Positions 35,700 to 44,169 of a DNA stretch of 64,000 bases are shown here, in pieces. The stretch comes from Streptomyces barringtoniae (GTDB lineage: Bacteria > Actinomycetota > Actinomycetes > Streptomycetales > Streptomycetaceae), in NCBI RefSeq assembly GCF_020819595.1, contig NZ_JAJHNP010000001.1:1-64000 (forward strand). Reading direction: 5' to 3'. The translations under genes were made by a program, and so were the position numbers. The notes under the pieces are model-generated. The model made no database searches, had not been told where the DNA came from, and saw only the letters and a list, made by a program, of their open reading frames with translations. Every line of letters begins with the position of its first letter. Positions within the stretch are counted from its first letter, which is position 1.

Positions 35700-36450
35700 T
35701 CCCTCCCGACCGGAGCGTTCCGGCACGCCGCCCGTACGGGGCGACCTGCCGAGACCTCCGGCGAACGCCCGCACAGAGCGCCCGCCGCGTCTTCCGGCAC
35801 GCCGACCGTACGGGGCGACCTGCCGAGTCTCCTGACGAATCACCCGCGAGAGGCAACCGCCAAGCCCCCTGGCGCGCCACCCACGAGCGGCAGCCGCCAA
35901 GGCCTCCGACAGACCGGCCACATCAACCGACCTGCCAAAACCTCCGGCGACCGCCACACGCGGCAACCGCCAAATCCTCCGGCAAGCCGGCCACATGAGC
36001 CTGCCCGCCAAAACCTCCGGCGCCGCCCGCACAGGACGACCGCCAAGCCCCCTGACGCACCACCACGAGCGGCAGCCGCCAAGACCTCCGACAGACCAGC
36101 CACATCAACCGACCTGCCAAAACCTCCGGCGCCGCCCGCACAGGACGACCGCCAAGCCTCCTGACGAGTCACCCGCGAGAGGCAACCGCCAAGCCCCCTG
36201 GCGCGCCACCCACGAGCGGCAGCCGCCAAGACCTCCGACAGACCGGCCGCATGGTGCGACCCGTCCGGTGCTCCGGCGGCGGGCCCTTGCGGGGCGAGCG
36301 CCGAGGCTTCCGGCAAGTCGGCCGCAGGGCCGGTTGCCGACGTGTTCGGCGAACCGCCCGTACGGGGCGACCACCAGGTGTGCCGGCGGGCCGCCGGCTG
36401 CGGTCGCCAGAGCTTCGGCGTACCCCGTGGCTTCGCCGAAGTGTCCGGTG
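35700..36450. repeat. Degenerate tandem array, about 20 units of roughly 37 bp
   Basis: Between the permease and deaminase genes a TCCGGC/TCCGAC/TCCTGAC anchor recurs at 35719, 35757, 35793, 35830, 35867, 35905, 35943, 35978, 36016, 36050, 36087, 36125, 36159, 36196, 36234, 36272 and 36309, and more weakly to about 36415. Spacing is 34-38 bp. Many units share CCGCCAAGACCTCCGACAG-type cores. Higher-order copying is visible: 35830-35919 and 36159-36248 are the same 90 bp with two differences. Spacings that are not multiples of three argue against a coding repeat. No gene is present in the 35491-36494 gap. Confidence 0.85.
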
Positions 36451-36494
36451 GGCCGGGCGTAGGCTGGGCCGGCCCACCGGCGTGTGGGTGGGGA

Positions 36495-37880
36495 TCAGGC
36501 CTGGGCGCTGATCCGGGCGAGGCGCTGGGCCTCCTCACGGGTGGTGCGGGCGATGGCGTCCTCGTCGACGGTGGTCAGGCGGCCGTTCTCCACGATCTGC
36601 TCGCCGTTGACGAAGGACGCGGTGACCGGGGCCGCCGCGCCGAAGACCAGCGCGATCACCGGGTCGGCGATGGAGGCGTGGGCGAGGGTGTCCATCCTCC
36701 ACAGCACCACGTCGGCCAGCTTGCCCGGCTCCAGCGAGCCGATCTGGTCGGCCCGGCCGAGGACCTGCGCGCCGCCGTAGGTGCCGAGCCGCAGCGCCTG
36801 ACGGGCGTTCAGCGCGGCCTCGCGGTGGGCGCCGAGGCGGTTGATCAGCAGGGCGTTGCGCAGCTCGGTGTGGAGTTCGCCGGACTCGTTGGACGCGGTG
36901 CCGTCGACGCCGAGGCCGACCGGGACGCCGGACTTCAGCATGTCGGGGACGCGGGCGATGCCGGCCGCGAGGCGGGCGTTGGAGGACGGGCAGTGGGCCA
37001 CACCGGTCTTCGTCCGGGCGAACGCGGCGATGTCGGAGTCGTTCATGTGGACGCAGTGCGCCATCCACACGTCCTCGCCGAGCCACCCCGTGGACTCGAA
37101 GTAGTCGGTCGGGCCCATGCCGAAAAGCTCGTGGCAGAACTTCTCCTCCTCCACGGTCTCCGAGCCGTGGGTGTGCAGCCGTACGCCCAGCCGTCGCGCC
37201 AACTCGGCGCCCTGCTTGAGGAGTTCGCTCGACACCGAGAACGGGGAGCAGGGGGCCACGGCCACCTGGGTCATCGCGTCGAAGGAGGCGTCGTGATGCT
37301 TCCTCACCGTCTCCTCGGTCGCCGCGAGGGCGCCCTCCAGCGTCTCCACGGCGAAGTCCGGCGGCAGGCCGCCGTCCTTCTCGCTGCGGTCCATCGAGCC
37401 GCGGGCCAGCGTGAAGCGGACGCCCATCTCGGCGGCGGCCCGGATGATCGAGCCGGACAGGTCGCCGGAGCCGTGCGGGAAGACGTAGTGGTGGTCCATG
37501 GCGGTGGTGACACCGCCGCGGGCCATCATGGCGAGGGAACCCTGCGCGGCCGCGTACGTCATCTGCTCGTCGATGCGCGCCCAGGTGGGGTAGAGCGCGA
37601 CGAGCCAGTTGAACAGGTTGTGGTCGGTGGCCAGGCCCCGGCTGATCCACTGGTAGAAGTGGTGGTGGGTGTTGACCAGACCGGGCGTGGCCAGATGGCC
37701 GCTCGCGTCGATCCGGCGCACCACGTTCTCAAGGCCTTCGGGGGCCTGGCCCGCGCCGACGGACTCGATGCGGTTGCCGGCGAGGACGAGGTGACCGGAG
37801 GCGTACTCGGTGTCGCCCGCGTCCACGGTCGCGATCGCGCAGTTCTCGATGACAATGCGCTGGGCTGCCGATGATGCCAT
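36495..37880 (-). CDS. 8-oxoguanine deaminase / amidohydrolase family
   Basis: The protein has 461 residues and the amidohydrolase metal motif NTHHHFYQW (H-x-H), TAMDHHYVFP, the HTHGSE histidine, AHCVHMND and GLGVDGTASNE with the catalytic aspartate. The motif set and length match 8-oxoguanine deaminases (hydroxydechloroatrazine-ethylaminohydrolase-like), which convert 8-oxoguanine to urate. That fits its place between a purine permease and the uricase genes. ATG 37880 starts at MASSAAQR. Confidence 0.88.
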   Translation of the reverse strand: MASSAAQRIVIENCAIATVDAGDTEYASGHLVLAGNRIESVGAGQAPEGLENVVRRIDASGHLATPGLVNTHHHFYQWISRGLATDHNLFNWLVALYPTWARIDEQMTYAAAQGSLAMMARGGVTTAMDHHYVFPHGSGDLSGSIIRAAAEMGVRFTLARGSMDRSEKDGGLPPDFAVETLEGALAATEETVRKHHDASFDAMTQVAVAPCSPFSVSSELLKQGAELARRLGVRLHTHGSETVEEEKFCHELFGMGPTDYFESTGWLGEDVWMAHCVHMNDSDIAAFARTKTGVAHCPSSNARLAAGIARVPDMLKSGVPVGLGVDGTASNESGELHTELRNALLINRLGAHREAALNARQALRLGTYGGAQVLGRADQIGSLEPGKLADVVLWRMDTLAHASIADPVIALVFGAAAPVTASFVNGEQIVENGRLTTVDEDAIARTTREEAQRLARISAQA

Positions 37881-37948
37881 CGTGCTTCCTTGTCTTTCGG
37901 TGGCGGTCCGTGGAGGGGGAGTGTCCACGGGGAGGGCACGGCAGGACC

Positions 37949-38158
37949 CTAGGAGGATTTGAGTGCCGGAGCGGGGCCGCCGCTCCGGGTGCCGAGGTGG
38001 TGGAAGAACAAATTGGGCAGGACCGCGGCGAGCGCGCCCGCGCTGATCCCGGAGCCGAGCACGGTCTGCGCCCGGGCCGGGAAGCCGGTGTGGAGGGTCG
38101 GTGCGGTCGGCGGGGTGGAACAAGGGGTGTGGGCCGACCCCTTCGCAGGCTGTGCCAT
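37949..38158 (-). pseudogene. Remnant of a second NCS2 permease (start and last helix only)
   Basis: ATG 38158 has a good GGAGGG site and encodes 69 residues. After a Ser/Thr/Pro-rich start the product reads FPARAQTVLGSGISAGALAA and NLFFHHLG, which lines up with FPDTARIVLDSGISTGCVAA and NLIFNHMG at the C-terminus of the intact permease at 34123. The other roughly 400 residues are gone, as after an in-frame internal deletion. It may still be translated. The rest of the 37881-38222 gap is unremarkable. Confidence 0.6.
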
Positions 38159-38222
38159 GGCGTTCCCTCCGGTGTGGCGTGCCCCCGGCCCGGTGGGCGG
38201 GTCCGGGGCCACGCGTCCCGCG

Positions 38223-39146
38223 TCAGAGGTTGGTGAGGTCCACCGGGATCTGCGGCTCACAGCCGTCCCGGAGGATCGTCGCCTCGATCAGGCCGTAGGG
38301 CCGGTCGGCGGCGAAGTAGACCTCGTTGTCGTTCTTGAGCCCGAAGGGCTCCAGGTCGACCAGGAAGTGGTGCTTGTTCGGGAGCGAGAAGCGGACCTCG
38401 TCGATCTCGCTGCGGTTGTTGATGATGCGCGCACCCATCTGGTACAGCGTCTGCTGCAGGGAGAGGGAGTAGGTCTCGGCGAAGGCCTGGAGCATGTGCT
38501 TCCTGACCTGCTCGTAGGACTTCTCCCAGTTGGGCATCTTCTGCTCGTCGTCGGTCCAGTTGAACCGCCAGCGGCCGGAGACCTGGGTCGCCAGGATGCG
38601 GTCGTACGCCTCCTGCAGGGTGGTGTACTTGTCCTTGACGTAACCCCAGAACTCCGAGTTCGTCGAGTTCATCACGACCAGGTCCTTCAGGCCGGAGACG
38701 ACCTCCCACTTCTCGCCGTCGTAGGTGACCTGGGTGACGCGGATCTCCTGGCCCTTGCGGACGAAGGAGTGCTTGACCTCGTCCGCGCCGATGAACTTGG
38801 AGTTGGCGTCGGAGGTCTCGATCCGCTCCCAGGCGTACTCCTCGATCCGGATCCGGGCGCGGTGGATCGGTTCCTGCGTGGTGACGAAGTGGCGGGCGAG
38901 ATGGATGCCGAACTGCTCGGCGGACTCGATGCCGTGTTCCTTGGCCTTCGCGTACACCGTGTTCTTGGTGGTGTCGGTCGGCAGGACGTTGGCGTTGGAG
39001 CCGGAGTAGTGGACCTCGTCCATGTCGCCGCTCAGCGCGACGGAGACGTTGAGGTCCTTGATGTGGTGGGTGGCGCCGTCCCGCGTGATCTTTACGACTC
39101 GGTTCTCGGCCTTGCCGTACTGGTTCTGTCCCAGGATCGTGGGCAT
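38223..39146 (-). CDS. Urate oxidase (uricase)
   Basis: The protein has 307 residues in the tandem T-fold arrangement of cofactor-free uricases: QNQYGKAENRVVKI at the start with the active-site lysine region, NVLPTDTTKNTVYA with the catalytic Thr, VVMNSTNSEFWGY, and LPNKHHFLVDLEPFGL near the end. It oxidises urate to 5-hydroxyisourate and releases hydrogen peroxide. The next two genes, 5 and 4 bp apart, encode the enzymes for the following two steps, so the three form one operon. Confidence 0.96.
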   Translation of the reverse strand: MPTILGQNQYGKAENRVVKITRDGATHHIKDLNVSVALSGDMDEVHYSGSNANVLPTDTTKNTVYAKAKEHGIESAEQFGIHLARHFVTTQEPIHRARIRIEEYAWERIETSDANSKFIGADEVKHSFVRKGQEIRVTQVTYDGEKWEVVSGLKDLVVMNSTNSEFWGYVKDKYTTLQEAYDRILATQVSGRWRFNWTDDEQKMPNWEKSYEQVRKHMLQAFAETYSLSLQQTLYQMGARIINNRSEIDEVRFSLPNKHHFLVDLEPFGLKNDNEVYFAADRPYGLIEATILRDGCEPQIPVDLTNL

Positions 39147-39151
39147 TTCTG

Positions 39152-39544
39152 CTAGCTCCCTCGGTAAACGGAGTAGCCGAACGGGTTGAGCAGCAGCGGT
39201 ACGTGGTAGTGCTCCCCGGGCTTCACGGCGAAGGTGATCGCCACCTCGGGGAAGAACACGGCACCGCTGTCCCGATTCGCGGGGGCGTCCTGCTGCGCAT
39301 CGGCTTGCTTTTTCTCGAAATACGGTTCGACGGCGAAGTCGAGCCGTACGTGGGTGGTGCCCTCCGGCAGTGCCGGCAGGTCCTTGCACCGGCCGTCGGC
39401 GTCGGTCGCGCTGCCGCCGAGCGCCTGCCAGTTCGCGTCCCGGCCACTACGGGCGGCGAGCTGGACGGCGACGCCCTCGGCGGGGCGGCCGATCGAGGTG
39501 TCCAGGATGTGGGTGGACACGGAGGCGGTGGTGCTGGTGCTCAT
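39152..39544 (-). CDS. uraH: 5-hydroxyisourate hydrolase (transthyretin-like)
   Basis: The protein has 130 residues. STHILDTSIGRPAEGV at the N-terminus and the C-terminal YRGS tetrapeptide are the hallmarks that separate HIU hydrolases from transthyretins. It turns 5-hydroxyisourate into OHCU, between the uricase and decarboxylase steps, in line with gene order. An insertion with K-K-Q-A-D-A-Q-Q and nearby residues is slightly longer than in E. coli HiuH. Confidence 0.95.
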   Translation of the reverse strand: MSTSTTASVSTHILDTSIGRPAEGVAVQLAARSGRDANWQALGGSATDADGRCKDLPALPEGTTHVRLDFAVEPYFEKKQADAQQDAPANRDSGAVFFPEVAITFAVKPGEHYHVPLLLNPFGYSVYRGS

Positions 39545-39548
39545 GGTG

Positions 39549-40061
39549 TCAGGCGTCCTCTTCGACGAGTCGGGCCAGTCGGATGCGGTTGATCTTGCCC
39601 AGCTCGGTGCGGACGATCTCCCTCTCCTGCTCCGGCGAGTTCCCGATCCGCTCCTTGACCGCGTCGCGCATCTGCTCGCCGGTCCGGCCGGTGGCGCAGA
39701 TCAGGAACACATGGCCGAACTTCTCCTGGTAGGCCAGGTTGAGTTCGAGCATCTCGGCCTTGAGTTCCTCGGCGGCGCCGGCCATGCCGGCCTGTTCCCG
39801 TGCGGAGGCCGGGTCCCCGGCCCTGGGGCGCCCGATCGGCGGATGCCCGGCCATCGCCTCCGCCAGGTCCGTGGTGCCGAGCTCGGCCATGGCGGCGTCA
39901 CTGGCGGCGTAGAGCGCCTCGGGGGTGGCGTAGGGGCGGGCGGCGAGCAGTCGCCGGGCCCACTCGGTGGAGGCGCACGCCTCGTGGAGGGCGGCGAGGG
40001 CCTCGCGCTCCTCCAGATCGTTGAACCGGGCCAGGCCCGGGGGCGTGGAAGTCGAAGTCAC
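39549..40061 (-). CDS. uraD: 2-oxo-4-hydroxy-4-carboxy-5-ureidoimidazoline (OHCU) decarboxylase
   Basis: The protein has 170 residues with FNDLEEREALAALHEACAS at the start, GHPPIGRP with the catalytic histidine, and YQEKFGHVFLICATGR, which are the conserved blocks of UraD. It yields (S)-allantoin. The start is GTG 40061. It is the promoter-proximal gene of the uricase operon, and a palindrome lies 75-89 bp upstream. No allantoinase gene is in the window. Confidence 0.95.
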   Translation of the reverse strand: MTSTSTPPGLARFNDLEEREALAALHEACASTEWARRLLAARPYATPEALYAASDAAMAELGTTDLAEAMAGHPPIGRPRAGDPASAREQAGMAGAAEELKAEMLELNLAYQEKFGHVFLICATGRTGEQMRDAVKERIGNSPEQEREIVRTELGKINRIRLARLVEEDA

Positions 40062-40135
40062 GGGAGCCTCCGTGGCCGGATTCGGCCTTCGTGCTGAACG
40101 GGCTGCGAACAGCTAACGCCCTCCGAAACACAACG

Positions 40136-40150
40136 TCAACACTTTGTTGA
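40136..40150. promoter_or_regulatory. Operator candidate TCAACA-CTT-TGTTGA upstream of the uricase operon
   Basis: A perfect inverted repeat with 6-bp arms in the uraD promoter region. The same arms, with AAC in the middle, occur at 56332-56346 upstream of the catalase gene. Confidence 0.65.
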
Positions 40151-40188
40151 AAATTCGGCCGCAGCGCTACGGATCCCGTGGCGTCGGC

Positions 40189-40557
40189 TCAGGCACCCTT
40201 CTCCCGGTTGAGGTAGTTGTAGACGGTGAAGCGGCTCACCCCGAGCGCGCCCGCCACGGTTTCCACGCCGTGCCGCACGGCGAAGGCGCCGCGTGCCTCC
40301 AGTATCCGGACGACCTCCTGTTTCGCCTTGCGGTCCAGGTCGGCCAGCGGGCGGCCCTCCCTGCGCTCCATGGCCGCCAGGATGTGGTCGAGGGAGTCCG
40401 CGAGCTGGGGCAGGCGTACGGCGACGACGTCGACGCCCTCCCAGGCGAGGACGACGTCCTCGGGGCCGGCCTCGTCGGGCGGGATCATCTCCCCGCCCAT
40501 GGCGTCGACCAGCGGTTTCACAGCCGTGATGAAGGGCTCGTCGCCGGTGCCGGTCAT
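40189..40557 (-). CDS. Helix-turn-helix regulator, YheO-like C-terminal domain
   Basis: The protein has 122 residues. The C-terminal 45 (KQEVVRILEARGAFAVRHGVE leading to VAGALGVSRFTVYNYLN) are a helix-turn-helix like that at the end of YheO/DauR proteins. The N-terminal part (DVVLAWEGVDVVAVRLPQLA) may be a shortened sensor domain. The start overlaps the stop of the upstream gene by 4 bp. It lies directly upstream of the uricase operon on the same strand and is a candidate regulator of it. Confidence 0.8.
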   Translation of the reverse strand: MTGTGDEPFITAVKPLVDAMGGEMIPPDEAGPEDVVLAWEGVDVVAVRLPQLADSLDHILAAMERREGRPLADLDRKAKQEVVRILEARGAFAVRHGVETVAGALGVSRFTVYNYLNREKGA

Positions 40558-40802
40558 TCCCCCGCTCCGATCACGTTGACCTGCAGCGAGATCCGGGTGG
40601 CACCGGCTTCCAGGGACTTGCGCAGCAGCGCGTCCACGGCGGCCAGCACCGCGCCGGCGCCGCCCTCCGCCGTGTTCCCGAACGGACCGACGTCCACCGC
40701 GTCCAGCTCCGCGGCCTCGATCACCTCGCGGGCCGCCAGCGCGTGCGCGGGCGCCTCGTCCAGGTCGAAGGGCTCGGTCGTGAACTCCACTCTCAATCGC
40801 AC
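40554..40802 (-). CDS. MTH1187/YkoF-like thiamin-binding-type small protein
   Basis: The protein has 82 residues. The pattern RLRVEFTTEPF, AREVIEAAELDAVDVGPFGN, then A-V-L-A-A-V-D-A-L-L and GATRISLQVNVI follows the ferredoxin-like MTH1187/YkoF fold, in which a G-P-x-G-T/N turn precedes the ligand helix. The family can bind thiamin or its precursors, but its role here is unknown. It is translationally coupled to the following HTH gene. Confidence 0.65.
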   Translation of the reverse strand: MRLRVEFTTEPFDLDEAPAHALAAREVIEAAELDAVDVGPFGNTAEGGAGAVLAAVDALLRKSLEAGATRISLQVNVIGAGE

Positions 40803-40965
40803 GAGCTCAACCTAGCGCGCGGCATCGTTTCTCCGGCAGTCCCTCCGAGTCCTCCGGTTGCCCCGGCTCCCACTCCCTCCCCCCGCTCCTCCCACTCCGT
40901 GCGACGGACCGGCCGTCCGGCCGCGTAGAGCGGACGACGGGTCCATGCAGGGAGGGGACGGAACA

Positions 40966-42051
40966 ATGACAGCGCGTGAGCTCAAAGGAGCGTTGCGGGG
41001 TGCCAGGGGTTCGGCGATCGCGGCGGCGGCGATGGCCGCGCTGACCGCGTCGCAGGCGCCGGGGGCGGTCCCGGCGCAGGCCACGGAGCCCGCGCGGCAG
41101 ACGGCACCCGCCGCGGAGCAGGGACCGAGCGTGTCCGGTGACGCGCCCTACCGCACCGGTCTGCCCCCGCTGCGCACCCCTGGGCGGGCCTCGGCCCAGG
41201 CCGTGACGGGCGGCGCCCTGCCCGCGACCGTGTTCGCCGCGTACCGGCGTGCCGAGGAGGAGCTGGCACGCACCGCGCCCGGCTGCCGGCTGCGCTGGCA
41301 GCTGCTGGCCGCGATCGGCCAGGTGGAGTCCGGACAGGCACGGGGCGGCCGGGTGACCCCGGACGGTACGACCGTGACGCCCATCCTCGGTCCCCGGCTG
41401 ACCGGCGGCGCCTTCGCCGTCGTGGCGGACACCGACGGCGGCGCGTACGACGGGGACGCGGTGTACGACCGCGCGGTCGGCCCGATGCAGTTCATCCCGT
41501 CGACCTGGGCCCGCTGGGGCGCGGACGGCAACGGCGACGGGCGCGCGGACCCGGACAACGTCTACGACGCCGCTCTCGCCGCCGGCCGCTACCTGTGCGC
41601 GGGCGGCCGGGACCTGTCGAACCCCGCCGACCTGGACCGGGCGATCCTCGGCTACAACCACTCGGACGCGTATCTGCGCACGGTCAGGGCCTGGTACGCG
41701 TACTACCTGACGGGACACCGGGTCGTGCCGGACGCGCCCGCCGGGTCCGGGGACCGGCCGGAGCCGTCCCGCCGGAAGGCCCCGAAACCCTCGCCGAAGC
41801 CGTCGGACGACCGGAGGCCGGGCCGCCCGGGCCCTTCGCGCACGCCGTCGGCACCACCCGCTTCGCCCTCCCCCGCCCCGTCTCCCACCACCGCCGCCCC
41901 CGAGGGGCCCGGGACCCCGCAGGCTCCCGTCCCCGAGCCGAGCCTCACCCTGCCCGGCGGCGTGCTGCCCGATGCCGGGCCGCTGACCTCCGGCAACAGC
42001 TGGAACACGATGGGCGTCGACCCCTCCACAACCGCGGATACCCGGCGGTAA
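40966..42051 (+). CDS. Secreted lytic transglycosylase (SLT/MltB-like)
   Basis: The protein has 361 residues. The N-terminus (LKGALRGARGSAIAAAAMAALT) is a signal peptide. The muramidase-like domain (about 85-260) has the catalytic glutamate in LLAAIGQVESG, then AVGPMQFIPSTWARWG, DPDNVYDAALAAGRYLC and ILGYNHSDAYLR, which define the MltB-type transglycosylases of Streptomyces. The last 100 residues are a Pro/Ser/Arg-rich low-complexity tail. ATG 40966 is supported by GGAGGGG nine bases upstream. It cleaves peptidoglycan glycan strands outside the cell. Confidence 0.9.
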   Translation: MTARELKGALRGARGSAIAAAAMAALTASQAPGAVPAQATEPARQTAPAAEQGPSVSGDAPYRTGLPPLRTPGRASAQAVTGGALPATVFAAYRRAEEELARTAPGCRLRWQLLAAIGQVESGQARGGRVTPDGTTVTPILGPRLTGGAFAVVADTDGGAYDGDAVYDRAVGPMQFIPSTWARWGADGNGDGRADPDNVYDAALAAGRYLCAGGRDLSNPADLDRAILGYNHSDAYLRTVRAWYAYYLTGHRVVPDAPAGSGDRPEPSRRKAPKPSPKPSDDRRPGRPGPSRTPSAPPASPSPAPSPTTAAPEGPGTPQAPVPEPSLTLPGGVLPDAGPLTSGNSWNTMGVDPSTTADTRR

Positions 42052-42104
42052 TGTCGCCATCCGCCGGGAGCACCGGACCGGCGGGTGAGCGCGAAGGGGC
42101 CCTC

Positions 42105-43130
42105 ATGGCGACGGACATGCCTGCGGACACAGCGGCCGCCGACGAGCGCTGGAAGCGCATGTGGAGCCATCGTGAGCAGTTGCTCAAGGTGGCCCGGCGG
42201 CGCTCGATGAGCCTTGAGGACGCCGAGGACGCCGTGCACGAGGCGATGCTGCGCGCCGCGGAGCGCCCGGACCTCGACGACGAGCGGCTCGGCGCCTGGC
42301 TGACGACGGTGACCATGCGGTTGTGCGTCGACCGGTACCGGCAGGTCAACCGCGAGGCCGAGGTGGGCAGCCGCCCCACGCTCGTCGCGCCGGGTCCGGT
42401 GCCGGTCGAGGAGGTGGTGTGCGACCGGGCCGAGGCGAAGTGGCTCGCCGTGCGCAGCGGCGAGCTGCCCGCCCGGCAGGCGGAGGCGCTGCGACTGAAG
42501 TCCGAGGACCTGGACGTGAGCCAGGTCGCGGTGCGGATGGGCCTCAGCTACCGGACCGTCGAGTCGCTGCTCGCCCGGGCCCGGCGGACGCTGCGCGCCT
42601 CGCTGGCCGGGACGCTCGGGCTCGCCCTGTTCCTGGTCGGGCGCGGGCGGCTGCGCGGGGGCGGCAAGGCCCAGGCGGTCGCGGTCACCTCGACGGCGGC
42701 GACCCTGGCGGTCGCGGGATTCGTGCTGCCGTACGCGCTCCACGCCGGCGGAGACGGGAACGGTCCCGTGCCGCGGCCGGCCGTCTCCAGCGGGGCGCGG
42801 GTGGCCGACAGCAGCGAGAGCACCGGCAGCACCAGCAGCACCGGGCAGGCGCGCGCTCCCAGGACGCACAGGCCGTCCGCGGCCCCGACCCGGGCAACGA
42901 CTCGACCGCCCTCCGGCGGACCCGTCGCACCGCTCGCCGTGCCGCCCCTGCCGGAGGTCTCCTCACCATCGCTTCCGGAGCTCCCGACAAAGTCCGCGGT
43001 GCCCTCGGTGCCGCCGCTCCCCACGGCGCCGTCCCTCCCCTCCGTTTCCCTCCCCGTTCCCACGCCGAGCGTGCCTTCCGTGAAGCTGCCGGCGCGCGCC
43101 ACGCCGCCGCAGCAGGTCAAGCTGCCGTAG
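42105..43130 (+). CDS. ECF sigma factor with C-terminal membrane helix and Pro/Ser-rich tail
   Basis: The protein has 341 residues. Residues about 18-85 match sigma region 2 (LLKVARRRSMSLEDAEDAVHEA, AWLTTVTMRLCVDRYR), and about 115-170 match region 4 (LPARQAEALRLKSEDLDVSQ with YRTVESLLARARRTLRASL). A hydrophobic helix at about 188-213 (AVAVTSTAATLAVAGFVLPYAL) is followed by 125 residues rich in Pro, Ser and Thr ending in repeated S-L-P/S-V-P motifs, which would be outside the cell. No separate anti-sigma gene is adjacent. It stands 109 bp upstream of the mce operon and is a candidate activator of it. GAAGGGG precedes ATG 42105. Confidence 0.85.
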   Translation: MATDMPADTAAADERWKRMWSHREQLLKVARRRSMSLEDAEDAVHEAMLRAAERPDLDDERLGAWLTTVTMRLCVDRYRQVNREAEVGSRPTLVAPGPVPVEEVVCDRAEAKWLAVRSGELPARQAEALRLKSEDLDVSQVAVRMGLSYRTVESLLARARRTLRASLAGTLGLALFLVGRGRLRGGGKAQAVAVTSTAATLAVAGFVLPYALHAGGDGNGPVPRPAVSSGARVADSSESTGSTSSTGQARAPRTHRPSAAPTRATTRPPSGGPVAPLAVPPLPEVSSPSLPELPTKSAVPSVPPLPTAPSLPSVSLPVPTPSVPSVKLPARATPPQQVKLP

Positions 43131-43239
43131 CACGCCGTAAACGCGTGCGAAAAAAACTTCCCGGTCGCCGCGACGGACACCCCGCCCCGCCCCGTAGAGC
43201 AGATGTCGCAGCTGCTCCGCGGGCGAAGGGTGGAACCGG

Positions 43240-44169
43240 ATGGGTGTCGAGATCTGTGTGGAAGGGCTGACCAAGTCCTTCGGTCACCAGGTCATCTGGG
43301 AGGACGTCTCGCTGACGCTCCCGGCCGGGGAGGTCTCGGTGCTGCTCGGGCCGTCCGGGACGGGCAAGTCGGTGTTCCTCAAGACGCTCGTCGGGCTGCT
43401 GAAGCCGGAGCGGGGCTCGGTGAAGGTCGCGGGCCGGGACGTCACCCGCCTGCGCGAACGCGACCTGTACGAGGTGCGGAAGCTGTTCGGTGTGCTGTTC
43501 CAGGACGGCGCGCTGTTCGGCTCGATGGACCTCTACGACAACATCGCCTTCCCGCTGCGCGAGCACACCCGCAAGTCCGAGAGCGAGATCAAGCGCATCG
43601 TCCTCGAGAAGATGGAGATGGTCGGGCTGCTCGGCGCCGAGGGGAAGCTGCCCGGCGAGATCTCCGGCGGTATGCGCAAGCGGGCCGGGCTCGCCCGCGC
43701 CCTGGTCCTCGACCCGGAGATCATCCTGTTCGACGAGCCGGACTCGGGCCTGGACCCGGTGCGCGTGGCGTATCTCAACCAGCTCATCGTCGACCTCAAC
43801 GCACAGATCGACGCGACCTTCCTGATCGTCACCCACGACATCGCCTCCGCCCGGCAGGTGCCCGACAACATCGGGCTGCTGTTCCGGCGCGAGCTGGTGA
43901 TGTTCGGACCCCGCGAGCGGCTGCTGGCCAGCGACGAGCCCGTCGTACGGCAGTTCCTGAACGGCCGGATGCAGGGGCCGATCGGCATGGCGGAGGAGAA
44001 GGACGCGGCCCTGGTCGAGCAGGAGCTGGCCCAGATCGACGAGGGCGGTACGGCCGAGAGCCTGACTCCCCGCCTGCTGCCGAGCCCGGGCATCACCCGC
44101 CCGCCCCGCTGGGAGGCGATCGCGAGACGGGAGGCCGAGCTGCACGGGACGGGGGTGACGGGCGGATGA
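43240..44169 (+). CDS. mceG: Mce-system ABC ATPase (MceG/Mkl)
   Basis: The protein has 309 residues: Walker A GPSGTGKS at 37-44, Q-loop FGVLFQDGALFGSMD, signature ISGGMRKRAG, Walker B ILFDEPDSGLDP and H-loop VTHD. The GSMDLYDNIAFPLREH stretch is typical of MlaF/MceG. The C-terminal 60 residues are the extra tail seen in MceG proteins. It powers lipid import together with the two YrbE permeases. It is the first gene of the mce operon; its 3' end overlaps the next gene by 4 bp. Confidence 0.95.
   Translation: MGVEICVEGLTKSFGHQVIWEDVSLTLPAGEVSVLLGPSGTGKSVFLKTLVGLLKPERGSVKVAGRDVTRLRERDLYEVRKLFGVLFQDGALFGSMDLYDNIAFPLREHTRKSESEIKRIVLEKMEMVGLLGAEGKLPGEISGGMRKRAGLARALVLDPEIILFDEPDSGLDPVRVAYLNQLIVDLNAQIDATFLIVTHDIASARQVPDNIGLLFRRELVMFGPRERLLASDEPVVRQFLNGRMQGPIGMAEEKDAALVEQELAQIDEGGTAESLTPRLLPSPGITRPPRWEAIARREAELHGTGVTGG

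Noticed and set aside
36105..36374. Repeat protein encoded by the tandem array
   Set aside because: Unit spacing of 34-38 bp breaks frame repeatedly, no ribosome site is present, and no frame stays open through the array with consistent repeats.
35700..36450. CRISPR array
   Set aside because: The period of about 37 bp is suggestive, but no part of the unit is strictly conserved, there is no repeat-spacer alternation, neighbouring units resemble each other along their whole length, and no cas gene is near.
43130..43150. Terminator GCACGC...GCGTGC before the mce ATPase
   Set aside because: The stem is only 6 bp and is followed by a run of A, not T, on the transcribed sense; it may be promoter DNA instead.
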